Origin: Chloroflexia bacterium SDU3-3
Lineage (GTDB): Bacteria > Chloroflexota > Chloroflexia > Chloroflexales > Roseiflexaceae
Reading direction: 5' to 3'
Length of the DNA: 64,000 nt
Assembly: GCA_009268125.1 (NCBI GenBank)
Contig: WBOU01000020.1
Coordinates: 1-64,000, forward strand
Part shown: in pieces, positions 17,121-26,024 of the stretch
Layout: each line of letters begins with the position of its first letter
Numbering within the stretch: the first letter of the stretch is position 1
The notes under the pieces: model-generated
The model's database searches: none
Told to the model about the DNA's origin: nothing
The model's input: only the letters and a program-made list of their open reading frames with translations
Translations under genes and position numbers: made by a program

Positions 17121-18932
17121 ATGAAAGAGATTGACGACCACTTTTCAAAAGAAGAGATCAAGCGCCGAAGCAAACTGTTCTATGGAACGCTGATGGTGCT
17201 GCTGCTCCCCTTTATCTTGATCCCCCTGCTGCTCTCGCTGATCATACGTACCTTCTACCCTCAGATCCCAATCCCTAACCACCCGGACATGATTGGCAAT
17301 GTGATCACGCTGTTCCTGATCATCGTGGCCATGGTCGTGCTGGTGCGGCTCGGCAAGCCGACGCTCTCGGCCATCCTGCTGGTCGGGATCTGGCTCACCG
17401 CAATCATCATCACGCTGGTCAATGGCAGCATCAACGACAACGTCGCGGCGCTGCTGGTCATCCCGATCATCATCGCCGGGCTGCTGATCAATGGCCAGGC
17501 CAGCATCTCGATCGCCCTGATCTCCAGTGCGCTGGTCTGGACGATCGCCTGGTTCAAGCAGGATGCCCCCATCCTGTTCCTCGATAATCGCATCCAGTTC
17601 CAGCCCCAGTATGGGCACGCCATATTCTGGACCGCGCTATTCTGGACGATCGCCGGGCTCACCTGGATCCTCTCGAACACCATCCAGCGGGCGCTGCGCG
17701 AGAGCCACGACCAGGCCCTGGCCTTCAGCCAGCTGAGCGAGCAGCTTGAGCAGCGTGTGGCCGAGCAGACGCTAGAGCTGGCCCGCCGCGCCAACCGCGC
17801 CGAGGCGCTCTACGATGTGAGCCGCGCCCTGGCCAGCACGCTCGATCTGCTGTCGGTGCTGAACATGATCGGCGAGCAGGCCGCCCACCTGCTGGGCTTC
17901 GAGGGCGCGCTGGTGCTGCTCACCGACAGCGAGACCGGCGAGTTTGTGGTGGAGGGGGCCTCGCACGCGGCGATCAACACCTTCATCCTCGCCACGCTCC
18001 AGCCCGCGCTCCGCCACGTGCTGCACTCCAACGAGCCGCAGATCATCGCGCTGGGGGCCGGGGCTGCGGGCGAGAAGACCTCGGCGCTGGCCCTGCCGCT
18101 GCGCTACGGTACCAATGTCGAGGGTATCCTGATGCTGATGGACAGCCGGGGCGCGGCCACCCGCTCCAGCGACGACCTGCACCTGGCGCAGGGCCTAGCC
18201 GACCAGGCCGCGATCGCCATCGCCAACACCCAGTTCCTGGAGCAGGCCCGCGAGGCCGCCACGCTGGAGGAGCGCACGCGGCTGGCCCGCGACATCCACG
18301 ACACGCTGGCCCAGGGCCTCACCGGCATCGTGATGCAGCTGGGCGCGGTGCAGCGCGCCCTGGCCCACGCCCCCGGCGAGGCCGAGGTGCACCTCGATCT
18401 GGCCCAGCGCATGGCCCGCGAGTCGCTGGCCGAGGCCCGCCGCTCGGTCTGGAACATGCGCTCGCCCGCCCTTGAGCGCGGCAACATCGCCGACGCGCTG
18501 GGCAACCTGGCCGCCCACCCGGCCCAGCCCGGCCTACAGGTCGATCTGGATGTGCGCGGCGCACCCTACCCGCTGGAGACCGCCGCCGAGTCGGCGCTGC
18601 TGCGGGTGAGCCAGGAGGCGCTGGTGAACACCAGCAAGCACGCCAAGGCCACCAAGGTGCAGATCCAGCTCGACTACACGCCCGACGCGATCTGCCTGCT
18701 TATCTGCGACAACGGCATCGGCTTCCAGAATATCGACAAGGTCGACACCGCGCCCACCCCAGGGGTGCGCGGCGGCTTCGGCCTGATGGGCATGCGCGAG
18801 CGCCTGCGGGCGCTGGGCGGCAGGCTCGATATCACCAATAGCGCGGGGGCGCAGGTGCGCGCCACCATCCCGCGCGAGCGCGCCCAGCCATCGCAGCCCA
18901 ACCTGCTGCACGAGGCAAATCGCGACATCTAG
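17121..18932 (+). CDS. NarL-family sensor histidine kinase
   Basis: This 603-residue protein has about six membrane segments (20-185), a coiled-coil linker (195-225), a GAF domain (about 230-375), a HisKA_3 dimerisation domain with RLARDIHDTLAQGL (phospho-acceptor H393) and an HATPase_c domain with an N box at EALVNTSKHA (N503) and DNGIGF (530-535), then a GxGLxGMRERL box. It autophosphorylates and passes the phosphate to a LuxR-type regulator, here the next gene 38 bases downstream. The signal is unknown; the membrane part shows no periplasmic domain. The reading frame extends upstream, but the ATG at 17121 starts the recognisable protein. It is divergent from the protease operon. Confidence 0.9.
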   Translation: MKEIDDHFSKEEIKRRSKLFYGTLMVLLLPFILIPLLLSLIIRTFYPQIPIPNHPDMIGNVITLFLIIVAMVVLVRLGKPTLSAILLVGIWLTAIIITLVNGSINDNVAALLVIPIIIAGLLINGQASISIALISSALVWTIAWFKQDAPILFLDNRIQFQPQYGHAIFWTALFWTIAGLTWILSNTIQRALRESHDQALAFSQLSEQLEQRVAEQTLELARRANRAEALYDVSRALASTLDLLSVLNMIGEQAAHLLGFEGALVLLTDSETGEFVVEGASHAAINTFILATLQPALRHVLHSNEPQIIALGAGAAGEKTSALALPLRYGTNVEGILMLMDSRGAATRSSDDLHLAQGLADQAAIAIANTQFLEQAREAATLEERTRLARDIHDTLAQGLTGIVMQLGAVQRALAHAPGEAEVHLDLAQRMARESLAEARRSVWNMRSPALERGNIADALGNLAAHPAQPGLQVDLDVRGAPYPLETAAESALLRVSQEALVNTSKHAKATKVQIQLDYTPDAICLLICDNGIGFQNIDKVDTAPTPGVRGGFGLMGMRERLRALGGRLDITNSAGAQVRATIPRERAQPSQPNLLHEANRDI

Positions 18933-18970
18933 CTGTGGGCAATCCACACCAACATAGAGGGAGCTTTCCT

Positions 18971-19609
18971 ATGGTCCGCCTATTTGTTGTTGACGATCAC
19001 CCGGTGGTGCGCCACGGGATCGTCGCTATTCTGCGCTACGAGGCCGATATCGAGGTGGTGGGCGAGGCCGCCGACGGCCAGGACGCTATCGACGGCATCC
19101 TGGCGCGCTCGCCCGATGTGGTGCTGCTCGACCTGCGGCTGCCTACCCGCAGCGGCATCGAGGTGATGCGCGAGGTGCACGCCCAGAAGCCCGGCGTGCG
19201 CTTCCTAGTGCTCACCACCTACGACACCGACGCCTACATCGCCCCGGCGCTGGCGGCGGGCGCGCAGGGCTACCTGCTGAAGGATGCCACGCCCGACGAC
19301 CTGGTGAAGGCGGTGCACACCGCCATCCAGGGCGGCGTGACCCTGGAGCCAGGGGTGGCCGCCCGCCTGCTGGGCCGCGTGGCCGAGAGCGGGCGCGGCG
19401 AGGAGCTGTCGGCGCGCGAGCTGGCGGTGCTGCGGCTGCTGGTGGGCGGGGCCAGCAACAAGATCATCGCGGCCCAGCTCTACCTCTCCGAGAACACCGT
19501 CAAGTCGCATATGAGCCATATCTTCAGCAAGCTGGGCGTGCAGAGCCGCGCCGAGGCCGTGGCCACCGCGCTCCAGCGCGGCCTGATCCCCATGGACCAG
19601 CTCCAGTAG
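18971..19609 (+). CDS. NarL/LuxR-family response regulator
   Basis: This 212-residue protein has a receiver domain (1-120; acidic pocket D8/D9, phospho-acceptor D54 in LLDLRLP, switch T around LTTYD and K in LLKDA) and a C-terminal LuxR-type HTH (about 145-205; LSARELAVLRLL, SENTVKSHMSHIF). It is the cognate partner of the kinase immediately upstream. GAGGGAG seven bases before the ATG sets the start. Targets are unknown. Confidence 0.93.
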   Translation: MVRLFVVDDHPVVRHGIVAILRYEADIEVVGEAADGQDAIDGILARSPDVVLLDLRLPTRSGIEVMREVHAQKPGVRFLVLTTYDTDAYIAPALAAGAQGYLLKDATPDDLVKAVHTAIQGGVTLEPGVAARLLGRVAESGRGEELSARELAVLRLLVGGASNKIIAAQLYLSENTVKSHMSHIFSKLGVQSRAEAVATALQRGLIPMDQLQ

Positions 19610-19830
19610 CCAGCGGGGGCGCGGGCAAGCGCTGCGCCCCTCACCCCGCTCCCAGCCGCTCGGCGGCGCTGCCCTGGCCCCACTAAAGAGTTGATGAGAC
19701 TGCCCTACGCCGCCGCTGGCCCGCCCCGGCCCCAGATAGCCCGTGCCGATGGTGCAGATCGGCGATCACCCCCTTTTAAAAGGGAAGCGCCGTCGCCCCG
19801 TGCCCAGCGCAGGCGGCAGATGTTTTCTGC

Positions 19831-19836
19831 TATAAT
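19831..19836 (+). promoter_or_regulatory. TATAAT box upstream of dsbB-like gene
   Basis: A perfect TATAAT, within CTGCTATAATCC, sits 37 bases before the ATG at 19874. No good -35 hexamer is visible. The same CTATAAT context recurs before other plus-strand genes in this window. Confidence 0.45.
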
Positions 19837-19873
19837 CCTGGCAGAAGCCATCAACTGTTTGAGAGCATATCTT

Positions 19874-20482
19874 ATGAGCAACCCCGAGATCTCCGCGTCC
19901 GCCGAGGCCGACGCCCCCGAAGAGCAGGGGGGCAGCGCCTTCACCAGCTCGCTCGGTCTCTACTCGCGCTATATCGCGCTGCTGACAGCCTGGGTCGCCA
20001 CATGCGGCAGCTTGTTCTTCAGCGAGGTGCTAGGCTGGCAGCCGTGCCTCATGTGCTGGTATCAGCGCATCCTCATGTATCCGCTGGCGATCATTTTGCC
20101 GGTCGGCATCTTGCGCCGCGACAGCAAGCTGCACCTCTACGCCCTGCCCTTCCCGCTGATCGGCATGTTTGTCTCGCTCTACCACTACCTGCTGATCAAG
20201 ACCACGATCTTCCCGCCGCCCGCGTGCTCGGTGAGCGTGCCCTGCACCGTCGACTACATCGACTGGTTTGGGTTCATCAACATCCCGTTCATGGCGCTCA
20301 CCGCCTTCATCATCATCGCCGCCATGATGTTCATCTCCATGCGGCAGCCCTTCGACGAGGAGCTGGATGAAGATGGCGAGCCGGTGCAGCGCCCGCTGCT
20401 CTCGATGGAGAACATCCTGGTGGTGGCGATCATCGGCATCGTGGTGCTGTGGTTCGCGGTGGCGGGCCGGATCATGGGCTAG
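19874..20482 (+). CDS. Disulfide-bond formation protein, DsbB/BdbC type
   Basis: This 202-residue protein has about four membrane helices. It carries the redox pair C58-x2-C61 in QPCLMCWYQR and a second pair C118/C124 in PPACSVSVPC, followed by YIDWFGFINIPF. This is the arrangement of BdbC/DsbB quinone-dependent thiol oxidases, which re-oxidise a DsbA-like partner during folding of exported proteins. No DsbA-like gene is adjacent. The start was chosen at the ATG after the TATAAT box; an open frame further upstream lacks similarity. The acidic C-terminal loop and last helix lie beyond the usual core. Confidence 0.85.
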   Translation: MSNPEISASAEADAPEEQGGSAFTSSLGLYSRYIALLTAWVATCGSLFFSEVLGWQPCLMCWYQRILMYPLAIILPVGILRRDSKLHLYALPFPLIGMFVSLYHYLLIKTTIFPPPACSVSVPCTVDYIDWFGFINIPFMALTAFIIIAAMMFISMRQPFDEELDEDGEPVQRPLLSMENILVVAIIGIVVLWFAVAGRIMG

Positions 20483-20547
20483 CGCGGCATAACAAAAACC
20501 TCACGGCCAGATGACAAAACCTGAAGCCTGGCGCGGCAAAGCAGATC

Positions 20548-20600
20548 TATAATAGCCCAAGCGGTGCGGCCCCCTGCGATCGTACAGTGCGCAGGGGGCC
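20548..20600 (+). promoter_or_regulatory. TATAAT box followed by strong hairpin before uppP
   Basis: TATAAT at 20548-20553 is followed by an 11-bp perfect stem (GGCCCCCTGCG at 20568-20578, CGCAGGGGGCC at 20590-20600) and then ATTTTGT. The hairpin may end the dsbB-like transcript. If the TATAAT box is used, it would instead lie in the uppP leader as an attenuator-like structure. Confidence 0.5.
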
Positions 20601-20654
20601 ATTTTGTCTGTCGCCAGCGTGGCGGCGCACAGCTAGAGAAAGGCTCGTGAACCT

Positions 20655-21572
20655 ATGCAGAAGACATCCGGCGCGCGCGGGCGCGGCCAGGCCACCACAT
20701 GGCTCGTGCTCGCGGCGCTCGCGGCGATCTTGGTTGCTGGCAACCTGCTCGCCACAGGCGAGGTGCGCACATGGTGGAACGTGGTGACGCTCGGCGTGGT
20801 CGAGGGCATCACCGAGTGGCTGCCGATCTCATCCACCGGACACCTGCTGGTGGTGGGCAAGCTGCTCAACTTCCAAGAGAATATCGGCGGTACCTTCGAG
20901 ATCTTCATCCAGCTCGGCGCGATCCTGGCTGTGGTGGCCTACTACGCCCGCGACCTCATCCAGCAGGCCCGCGCCCTGCCCAGCAGCGCGCAGGTGCGCC
21001 ACTTCTGGGCCAGCATCGTGATAGCGTGCATCCCGGCGGGTCTGCTAGGGCTGCTGCTGCGCAAGTGGATCAAGGCCGTGCTGTTCGAGTCGCCTACCAC
21101 CATCGCGATCGCGCTGATCGTCGGCGGCATCATCCTGCTGCTGGTCGAGCGGCTGACCCTGCGGGTGACCACCACCGACGTACAGAAGACCAGCTTCCGT
21201 CAGGCGCTGGGTATCGGCGTGGCCCAGGTGTTCTCGCTCATCCCCGGCGTCTCGCGCTCGGCATCCTCGGTGGTGGGCGGCATGCTGGCCGGGCTGGATC
21301 GCCCGACGGCCACCACGTTCTCGTTCTACATGGCCATGCCCGTGCTGGGCGCGGCCACCGTGGTGGATCTGCTGGGTAGCCTGGACATGGTGACATCAGC
21401 CGATGTGCCGCGCCTGATCGTGGGCACCGTGGTGGCTATGATCACTGCATGGTTCAGCATTGGCTGGCTGCTGCGCTATATCGCCCGCCACAGCTGGGTC
21501 TCGTTTGGCATCTACCGCATCCTGGCCGGGCTGCTCATCCTCGGCCTGGTGGCCGCTGGCGCGCTTCGCTAG
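20655..21572 (+). CDS. uppP: Undecaprenyl-diphosphatase
   Basis: This 305-residue polytopic protein of the UppP/BacA family removes a phosphate from undecaprenyl diphosphate to recycle the lipid carrier for cell-wall synthesis, and confers bacitracin tolerance. Signature motifs are present: GVVEGITEWLPISSTGHL (47-64, with E50 and E54) and LIPGVSRSAS (195-204, with R201). The N-terminal extension of about 35 residues with one extra helix makes it slightly longer than typical family members. A weak AGAAAGG lies upstream of the ATG. Confidence 0.95.
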   Translation: MQKTSGARGRGQATTWLVLAALAAILVAGNLLATGEVRTWWNVVTLGVVEGITEWLPISSTGHLLVVGKLLNFQENIGGTFEIFIQLGAILAVVAYYARDLIQQARALPSSAQVRHFWASIVIACIPAGLLGLLLRKWIKAVLFESPTTIAIALIVGGIILLLVERLTLRVTTTDVQKTSFRQALGIGVAQVFSLIPGVSRSASSVVGGMLAGLDRPTATTFSFYMAMPVLGAATVVDLLGSLDMVTSADVPRLIVGTVVAMITAWFSIGWLLRYIARHSWVSFGIYRILAGLLILGLVAAGALR

Positions 21573-21763
21573 GCGCTCGCAGCCACCTGCACCTGAGTAA
21601 ATCATCACACAACTGGCTATAGCCGTGGCAGAAAAGCGATGATATGCTACACTAACGGAACGATTATTGCTGCCATGCTATGGAAGCTGCGGTCGACAGA
21701 CGCTCGCCAATGAGCGTATGGTCCTCAGCGAGCTCTGAAAGATCCGCCATTGTACACAACATC

Positions 21764-22132
21764 ATGAATATGCCCGCTACAATTCTGATCGCCGACGACG
21801 AGCAGCCGATCACCGAGTTTGTCCGCGAGGTGCTGGTTGACGAGGGCTACAGTGTTCGAATCGTCCACGACGGCGCGAGCGCGCTGCTGGCCATCGAGTC
21901 CTACCAGCCCGACCTCGTGATCCTCGATGTGGCTATGCCTGTGATGACGGGCGATGAGGTGCTGCGCCGCCTGCGCGCAGGCCGGTTCCGCACCCTGCCG
22001 GTGATCATGGCCACGGCGGGCATGCACCCGCAGCGGTTCTTGAACGAGGGGGCCACGGCGACCCTGGCCAAACCCTTCGACATCGACGAGCTGCTGACCC
22101 TCATCAGCCAAAGCCTGCGCCTGCGCCGCTAG
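21764..22132 (+). CDS. Single-domain (CheY-like) response regulator
   Basis: This protein of about 122 residues consists of one receiver domain: acidic pair D11/D12, phospho-acceptor D55 in LVILDVAMP, a T at the ATAG switch and K103 in LAKPFD. There is no output domain, so it would act by protein interaction. No kinase is adjacent except the NarL-type kinase 3 kb upstream, which already has a partner. The start is uncertain: ATGs at 21764 and 21770 lack a clear ribosome site, and the frame stays open up to 21680. Confidence 0.8.
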   Translation: MNMPATILIADDEQPITEFVREVLVDEGYSVRIVHDGASALLAIESYQPDLVILDVAMPVMTGDEVLRRLRAGRFRTLPVIMATAGMHPQRFLNEGATATLAKPFDIDELLTLISQSLRLRR

Positions 22133-22348
22133 GTGCTGGCGCGCCGCCGTGTGGTCTGGCGATGCCAGGCCGCGCGGCCTCGCCATTGGGTAACGAGCCT
22201 GCCCAGGCACCCACACCGTCCCGCCGCATCCTGGCGGGCTGGCGCACCCCGCCGCCCGAGGACACCGCCAGGGACACCCCGAGGGACCCGCATACCCTAT
22301 CATATCCACCATAGCAGCCGTATCAACCTACCGCCTCGGGGAACACAT

Positions 22349-23236
22349 ATGACAACACCTACCGTAGCAGCGCCCGCCGCCGCAACCGCATCGCCTATCG
22401 ACCCGCGCACATCGGTGGGCGCGGTCACGCTGAGCGTGGCCGACCTCGCCCGCTCCAGCGCCTACTACCAGGAGCACATCGGCCTGGCCGAGCTGGGCCG
22501 CGACGCCACCAGCGCCACGTTTGGCGTGGCGGGCCTGCCGCTGCTGCACCTGCGCCAGCAGCCCGGCGCGCGCGTGGTGCGCCGCGCCACCGGCCTCTAC
22601 CACTTCGCCCTGCTGCTGCCCAGCCGCCGCGACCTAGCCCTGATCATCAAGCACTTCGCCGAGGCCCAGACGCCGATCGGCGGGGCCTCCGACCATATCG
22701 TGAGCGAGGCGCTCTACCTCTCCGACCCCGACGGCCACGGGATCGAGATCTACCGCGACCGCCCGCGCGAGCGCTGGTACGACGCCAAGGGCAGCTTCCT
22801 GATGACCACGGTGGCGCTCGATATCTACGACATCCTGGGCGAGCTGGGCGAGAACCCGCCCGCATGGGGCGGCCTGCCCCAGGGCACCACCATGGGCCAT
22901 GTGCACCTGCAGGTCGCGCGCATCCCCGAGGCCGAGTCGTTCTACCTGGGCGTGCTGGGCATGGATCGCATGGCTGCGCTGCCCCAGGCCAGCTTTGTGA
23001 GCGCGGGCGGCTACCACCACCACCTGGGCATGAACACCTGGGCGGGCGTGGGCGTGGGTGCGCCGCCCGAGGGCGCGGCCCGCCTGATCGAGTACGAGCT
23101 GGTGCTGCCCGACGCGGCGGCGCTGGATGCCACCCTGGAGCGCATCCGCGCCGCCCAGGCCCCGCTGGAGCGCCGCGCCGACGGCTGGCTGACCCGCGAC
23201 CCCTCGCACAACCACATCCTGCTGCGCGCTGGGTAG
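22349..23236 (+). CDS. Two-domain VOC protein, CatE-like ring-cleavage dioxygenase
   Basis: This 295-residue protein has two vicinal-oxygen-chelate repeats (about 25-125 and 170-290). Motifs LYHFALLLP, LYLSDPDGHGIEIYRDRP, MGHVHLQVARIPEAESFY and HHHLGMNTW match CatE/YfiE-like catechol 2,3-dioxygenases, in which two His and one Glu bind Fe(II). The His and Glu candidates are all present, so an active extradiol dioxygenase or a related VOC enzyme is likely. The substrate is not evident and no aromatic-degradation genes are nearby. CGGGGAA precedes the ATG. It ends in the large hairpin at 23243-23299. Confidence 0.85.
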   Translation: MTTPTVAAPAAATASPIDPRTSVGAVTLSVADLARSSAYYQEHIGLAELGRDATSATFGVAGLPLLHLRQQPGARVVRRATGLYHFALLLPSRRDLALIIKHFAEAQTPIGGASDHIVSEALYLSDPDGHGIEIYRDRPRERWYDAKGSFLMTTVALDIYDILGELGENPPAWGGLPQGTTMGHVHLQVARIPEAESFYLGVLGMDRMAALPQASFVSAGGYHHHLGMNTWAGVGVGAPPEGAARLIEYELVLPDAAALDATLERIRAAQAPLERRADGWLTRDPSHNHILLRAG

Positions 23237-23242
23237 GCCCAC

Positions 23243-23299
23243 AGCACATAGCAAGAGCAGCGCTCACCCTTCTGGGGTGAGCGCTGCTCTTGCTATGTG
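23243..23299. terminator. 26-bp perfect hairpin between convergent genes
   Basis: A 26-bp stem without mismatch (23243-23268 pairs with 23274-23299) surrounds a five-base loop, TTCTG. It sits six bases after the VOC gene stop and 13 bases before the stop of the convergent pectate lyase gene. No T-run follows on either side, so it may be a bidirectional terminator or mRNA 3'-end stabiliser. Confidence 0.8.
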
Positions 23300-23311
23300 C
23301 CTAACTTTAGG

Positions 23312-25141
23312 CTATTTGAACGAGTAGCTCAGGCTGCCGTCGCTGTTGAACGACCACGAGAAGCTGCCGGTGTACGACGAGCAGGCCGAGGCGTTCGAGC
23401 CCATCCACCACGCGTTCGAGCCAGCGTCGGTGCCCACGATCTTGTCGTTCGAGCCGCTGGAGGTGCGGCACGACAGGTTGCCCTTGAACACCGACGAGCC
23501 GCCCTCGAAGGTGAAGTTGCGCTCGCCGCTGTCCACCGCCACGTTGCTGGTCATCTGGATGCTGCCGGTGTTGCGGTTCCAGGTGAAGCCATGCTTGCCG
23601 TTGTGGTAGGCCAAGTTGTTGCGGATGATGTGGTTGACGCCGATGTCCTCGCCGCCCAGCTTGAAGCCGTTGCGGTCGCCATTGCCAGCCGTCGAGCCAT
23701 CGCTCAGCGTGCCGTTGTTATAGGCGATCGAGTTCTCGATCGTCACCGCGCCGATCGCGCCGGTGTCGCTCTTGGTGTACAGATCCCAGCCGTCGTCGAT
23801 GTTGTTGTGCGAGACATCGTAGCGGAAGATGTTGCCCGGGCCGACGGTCAGCTTGGCCGCGAAGCCGTCCGCATCCTCGCCATCCGAGTCGGCGTTGTCG
23901 TGCGACTCGCAGCTGACGATCAGGTTGTTGGCCGGCCAGTCGGCGTAGGCGGCGGTGGAGACGTAGCGGCCAAGCTGCAGGCCGGTGTCGCGGTTGTAGC
24001 GCGTCACCACGCGCTCGATGATGTTGTTGTTGCCGCCCACGAACACGCCGTTGTCACCGGCGCGCTGCACGATCAGGCCCTTCACGTGCCAGTACGAGCC
24101 GTTGACGCTCAGACCACGGTTGGTGGAAAGCTCGGCCATGGCCGAGAAGTCGAGGATCGGCGTCTCGCCGGGGTAGGCGAACAGCTGCTTGCGGGCGCTG
24201 GATGTGCCATTGTTGCCGCGCTCGATCATCACCGGCGTGGCGTAGCTGTAGGTGCCGCCGCGCAGGTAGATGATGCCGCCCGCCGCCACCCGCGTGATCG
24301 CGGAGGTGAGCGTGGTGGGGGCCGAGATTGTGCCCGCCGCGCTGTCGCTGCCGTTGGGCGCGGCGTAGATGGCCGAGCCAGGCACCGGCGTGGCCGGGAT
24401 AGCCGTGGCCGTCGCCACGGTGGTCGGCGTCACGGGTGTGGCCGTCCTAGTGGGCGTGGCGGTGCCGGGCACCGGCGTGGATGTCTTGGTGGGCGTGCTG
24501 GTGGGCACGGTGGTCGGCGTGGTGCCGCCAGCGCCGGTCACGCTCACGTCGTCGAACGAGGCGGTGCCGTTATAGGTCACCAGGCCCACCTGGCCAGAGG
24601 CGTACTGGCTGTCGGTGGCGGTCACATATTTGGTGCCGTTCACGTAGCCGGTGAGCGTGCTGCCCTGCACCTGCAGCCTGAGCGTGTACCATGTGTTGGT
24701 ATCCACCGTGAACGAGACCGAGGTGAGCGTGTTGGTCGACCCCGAGGAGATGCGGCGCAGCTCGATCTTGTTGGCGTTGCGGATGATCAGCGTGTAGAAG
24801 CTGGTCGCGCTCTGGGCGCGGGCGATCACGCCCACATACTCGCTGCCGCCGCTGAACGAGAGCGGCTTGACCTTAGCCTCGACGGTCTGGTCGGCCCAGG
24901 ACGAGCCAGCGAGCGAGCGCGACTGCCCGCTGACGGTGCTCTGCTGGTAGACCTTCGAGCCATCCGTCACCACCGACCAGCTGCCGCCGGTGGTCGCCCA
25001 CCCATCCGCGTTGCCATCCTCAAAGGTGTCGCTCAGCAGCGTCGATGACTGCGCCTGGAGCGGCAGGGCCTGGGTGGCCAGGGCCAAGGCCCCGATGATG
25101 CCAACCAGGAATACGTGCCGGGCTTTGCGTGCGATCGTCAT
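23312..25141 (-). CDS. Secreted pectate lyase, PL9-like, with N-terminal beta-sandwich
   Basis: This 609-residue exported protein has a signal peptide (about 1-30, ending LQA). A jelly-roll/LamG-like domain follows (about 35-205; starts LLSDTFEDGNADGWATTGGSW), then a Thr/Pro-rich linker (about 208-255) and a right-handed beta-helix (about 260-609). Motifs GWDLYTKSDTG, IENSIAYNNG, NGFKLGGED and NNLAYHNGKHGF are those of polysaccharide lyase family 9 pectate lyases, which cleave polygalacturonate by calcium-dependent beta-elimination. AAGGAGAG six bases before the ATG at 25141 sets the start. It appears monocistronic, and suggests saprophytic growth on plant material. Confidence 0.88.
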   Translation of the reverse strand: MTIARKARHVFLVGIIGALALATQALPLQAQSSTLLSDTFEDGNADGWATTGGSWSVVTDGSKVYQQSTVSGQSRSLAGSSWADQTVEAKVKPLSFSGGSEYVGVIARAQSATSFYTLIIRNANKIELRRISSGSTNTLTSVSFTVDTNTWYTLRLQVQGSTLTGYVNGTKYVTATDSQYASGQVGLVTYNGTASFDDVSVTGAGGTTPTTVPTSTPTKTSTPVPGTATPTRTATPVTPTTVATATAIPATPVPGSAIYAAPNGSDSAAGTISAPTTLTSAITRVAAGGIIYLRGGTYSYATPVMIERGNNGTSSARKQLFAYPGETPILDFSAMAELSTNRGLSVNGSYWHVKGLIVQRAGDNGVFVGGNNNIIERVVTRYNRDTGLQLGRYVSTAAYADWPANNLIVSCESHDNADSDGEDADGFAAKLTVGPGNIFRYDVSHNNIDDGWDLYTKSDTGAIGAVTIENSIAYNNGTLSDGSTAGNGDRNGFKLGGEDIGVNHIIRNNLAYHNGKHGFTWNRNTGSIQMTSNVAVDSGERNFTFEGGSSVFKGNLSCRTSSGSNDKIVGTDAGSNAWWMGSNASACSSYTGSFSWSFNSDGSLSYSFK

Positions 25142-25333
25142 TGAGATCTCTCCTTCACACACCAGTGTGTTTCATGCGTGTTCTCGCCCTTATTTGAACA
25201 TCGCGGTTGCCCTAGTATAAAAAATGCGTTAAGGATTCTGGCGTGATCTATGTGGAGAATACCGCGCTACGTTTTATTTCTACCGCCACGGTTGAGTAAT
25301 CGCGGTAAATAATAGCGTATGGGGTGTAAAATG

Positions 25334-25402
25334 ATTTTTCGGACAAGCGGTATGTTTCCGGCAATGGTGCATTTTTCGGACGCTATGTGCTATTTTTCGG
25401 AT
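25334..25402 (+). repeat. Three direct copies of ATTTTTCGGAC/T
   Basis: Copies lie at 25334-25344, 25371-25381 and 25392-25402. They lie upstream of the pectate lyase gene in an AT-richer stretch (25190-25430) that contains no recognisable gene. They could be binding sites for a regulator or parts of a decayed repeat. Confidence 0.4.
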
Positions 25403-25430
25403 GCTCGTCCATAGTTTAGGCAGTCCTTTC

Positions 25431-25515
25431 GGGCCTTGGTATTTTGGTAGTAAAGCGGTTCCCCCTCGCGGTATTCGTCCCCTCAGAGTCTTGGTGTCTT
25501 GGTGGTAAAGCCGTT
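25431..25515 (+). repeat. Dispersed CTTGGTGTCTTGG repeat, copy 2
   Basis: Contains TTGGTATTTTGGTAGTAAAG and, after GGTATTCGTCCCCTC, GTCTTGGTGTCTTGGTGG TAAAG. It is a double version of the unit also seen at 838-909, 25761-25842 and (inverted) 61311-61362. Confidence 0.6.
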
Positions 25516-25544
25516 CTCCTTCGTGGTTAATCGGTCCCGCTTGT

Positions 25545-25735
25545 GTGGTGGGTGCATGCCCTGCGCGGGCGGCGCCGAGGGGCCAGCCCCTCGGAACCCC
25601 GCCAGAGGGAGTCGCCCCTTGGAACCCCCAATTTAAGGCGTTCCAATGCTGTTTTCTGGCAGCTGGCGTTCGTGCATATGGCCATCAAAACATCAGCGGC
25701 ACCTTCGCCGCATGGACCAGGTGGGATGCGGTAGC
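25545..25735 (-). repeat. Approximately 190-bp dispersed repeat, inverted copy
   Basis: Read on the minus strand, this runs from CATCCCACC and ATGCGGCGAAGG through GGCCATATGCACGAAC, AAATTGGGGG, GAGGGGCTGGCCCCTC and CCGCCCGCGCAGGGCA. The same blocks in the same order form the two copies at 35.7-36.1 kb on the plus strand. The embedded short palindromes (for example AGGGGCTGGCCCCT) suggest structured, non-coding DNA. Confidence 0.65.
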
Positions 25736-25760
25736 GGGCAATCCCCTATTCCCATTCATT

Positions 25761-25842
25761 CCCTTCGTGCCTTCGTGCCTTCGTGGTATTCGTTCTCGTG
25801 TTCCTTGGTGCCTTGATGTCTTGGTGGTAAAGCCGTTGGCGG
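25761..25842 (+). repeat. Dispersed CTTGGTGTCTTGG repeat, copy 3
   Basis: The text runs CCCTTCGTGCCTTCGTGCC, GGTATTCGTTCTCG and CCTTGGTGCCTTGATGTC, then TTGGTGGTAAAGCCG. This is the clearest full unit of the family. The rest of the 25142-26024 gap holds no gene that I recognise. Confidence 0.65.
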
Positions 25843-26024
25843 CGGGCGCTTTTATGCTATGATGAGCGCCACAAAAGCGCCCGCAGGGCCGCGCAAAACC
25901 GCCGCCGCTGGCATGCCAGATGCATGGCACCCCAGTAGCGGCCCGCATATGTCCAATGGCGTGACAGAAGTTCAGGCGAGGCCTGGACTTCTGTTCTTTT
26001 AGAGCTGTACGATAGGGCAACTGC

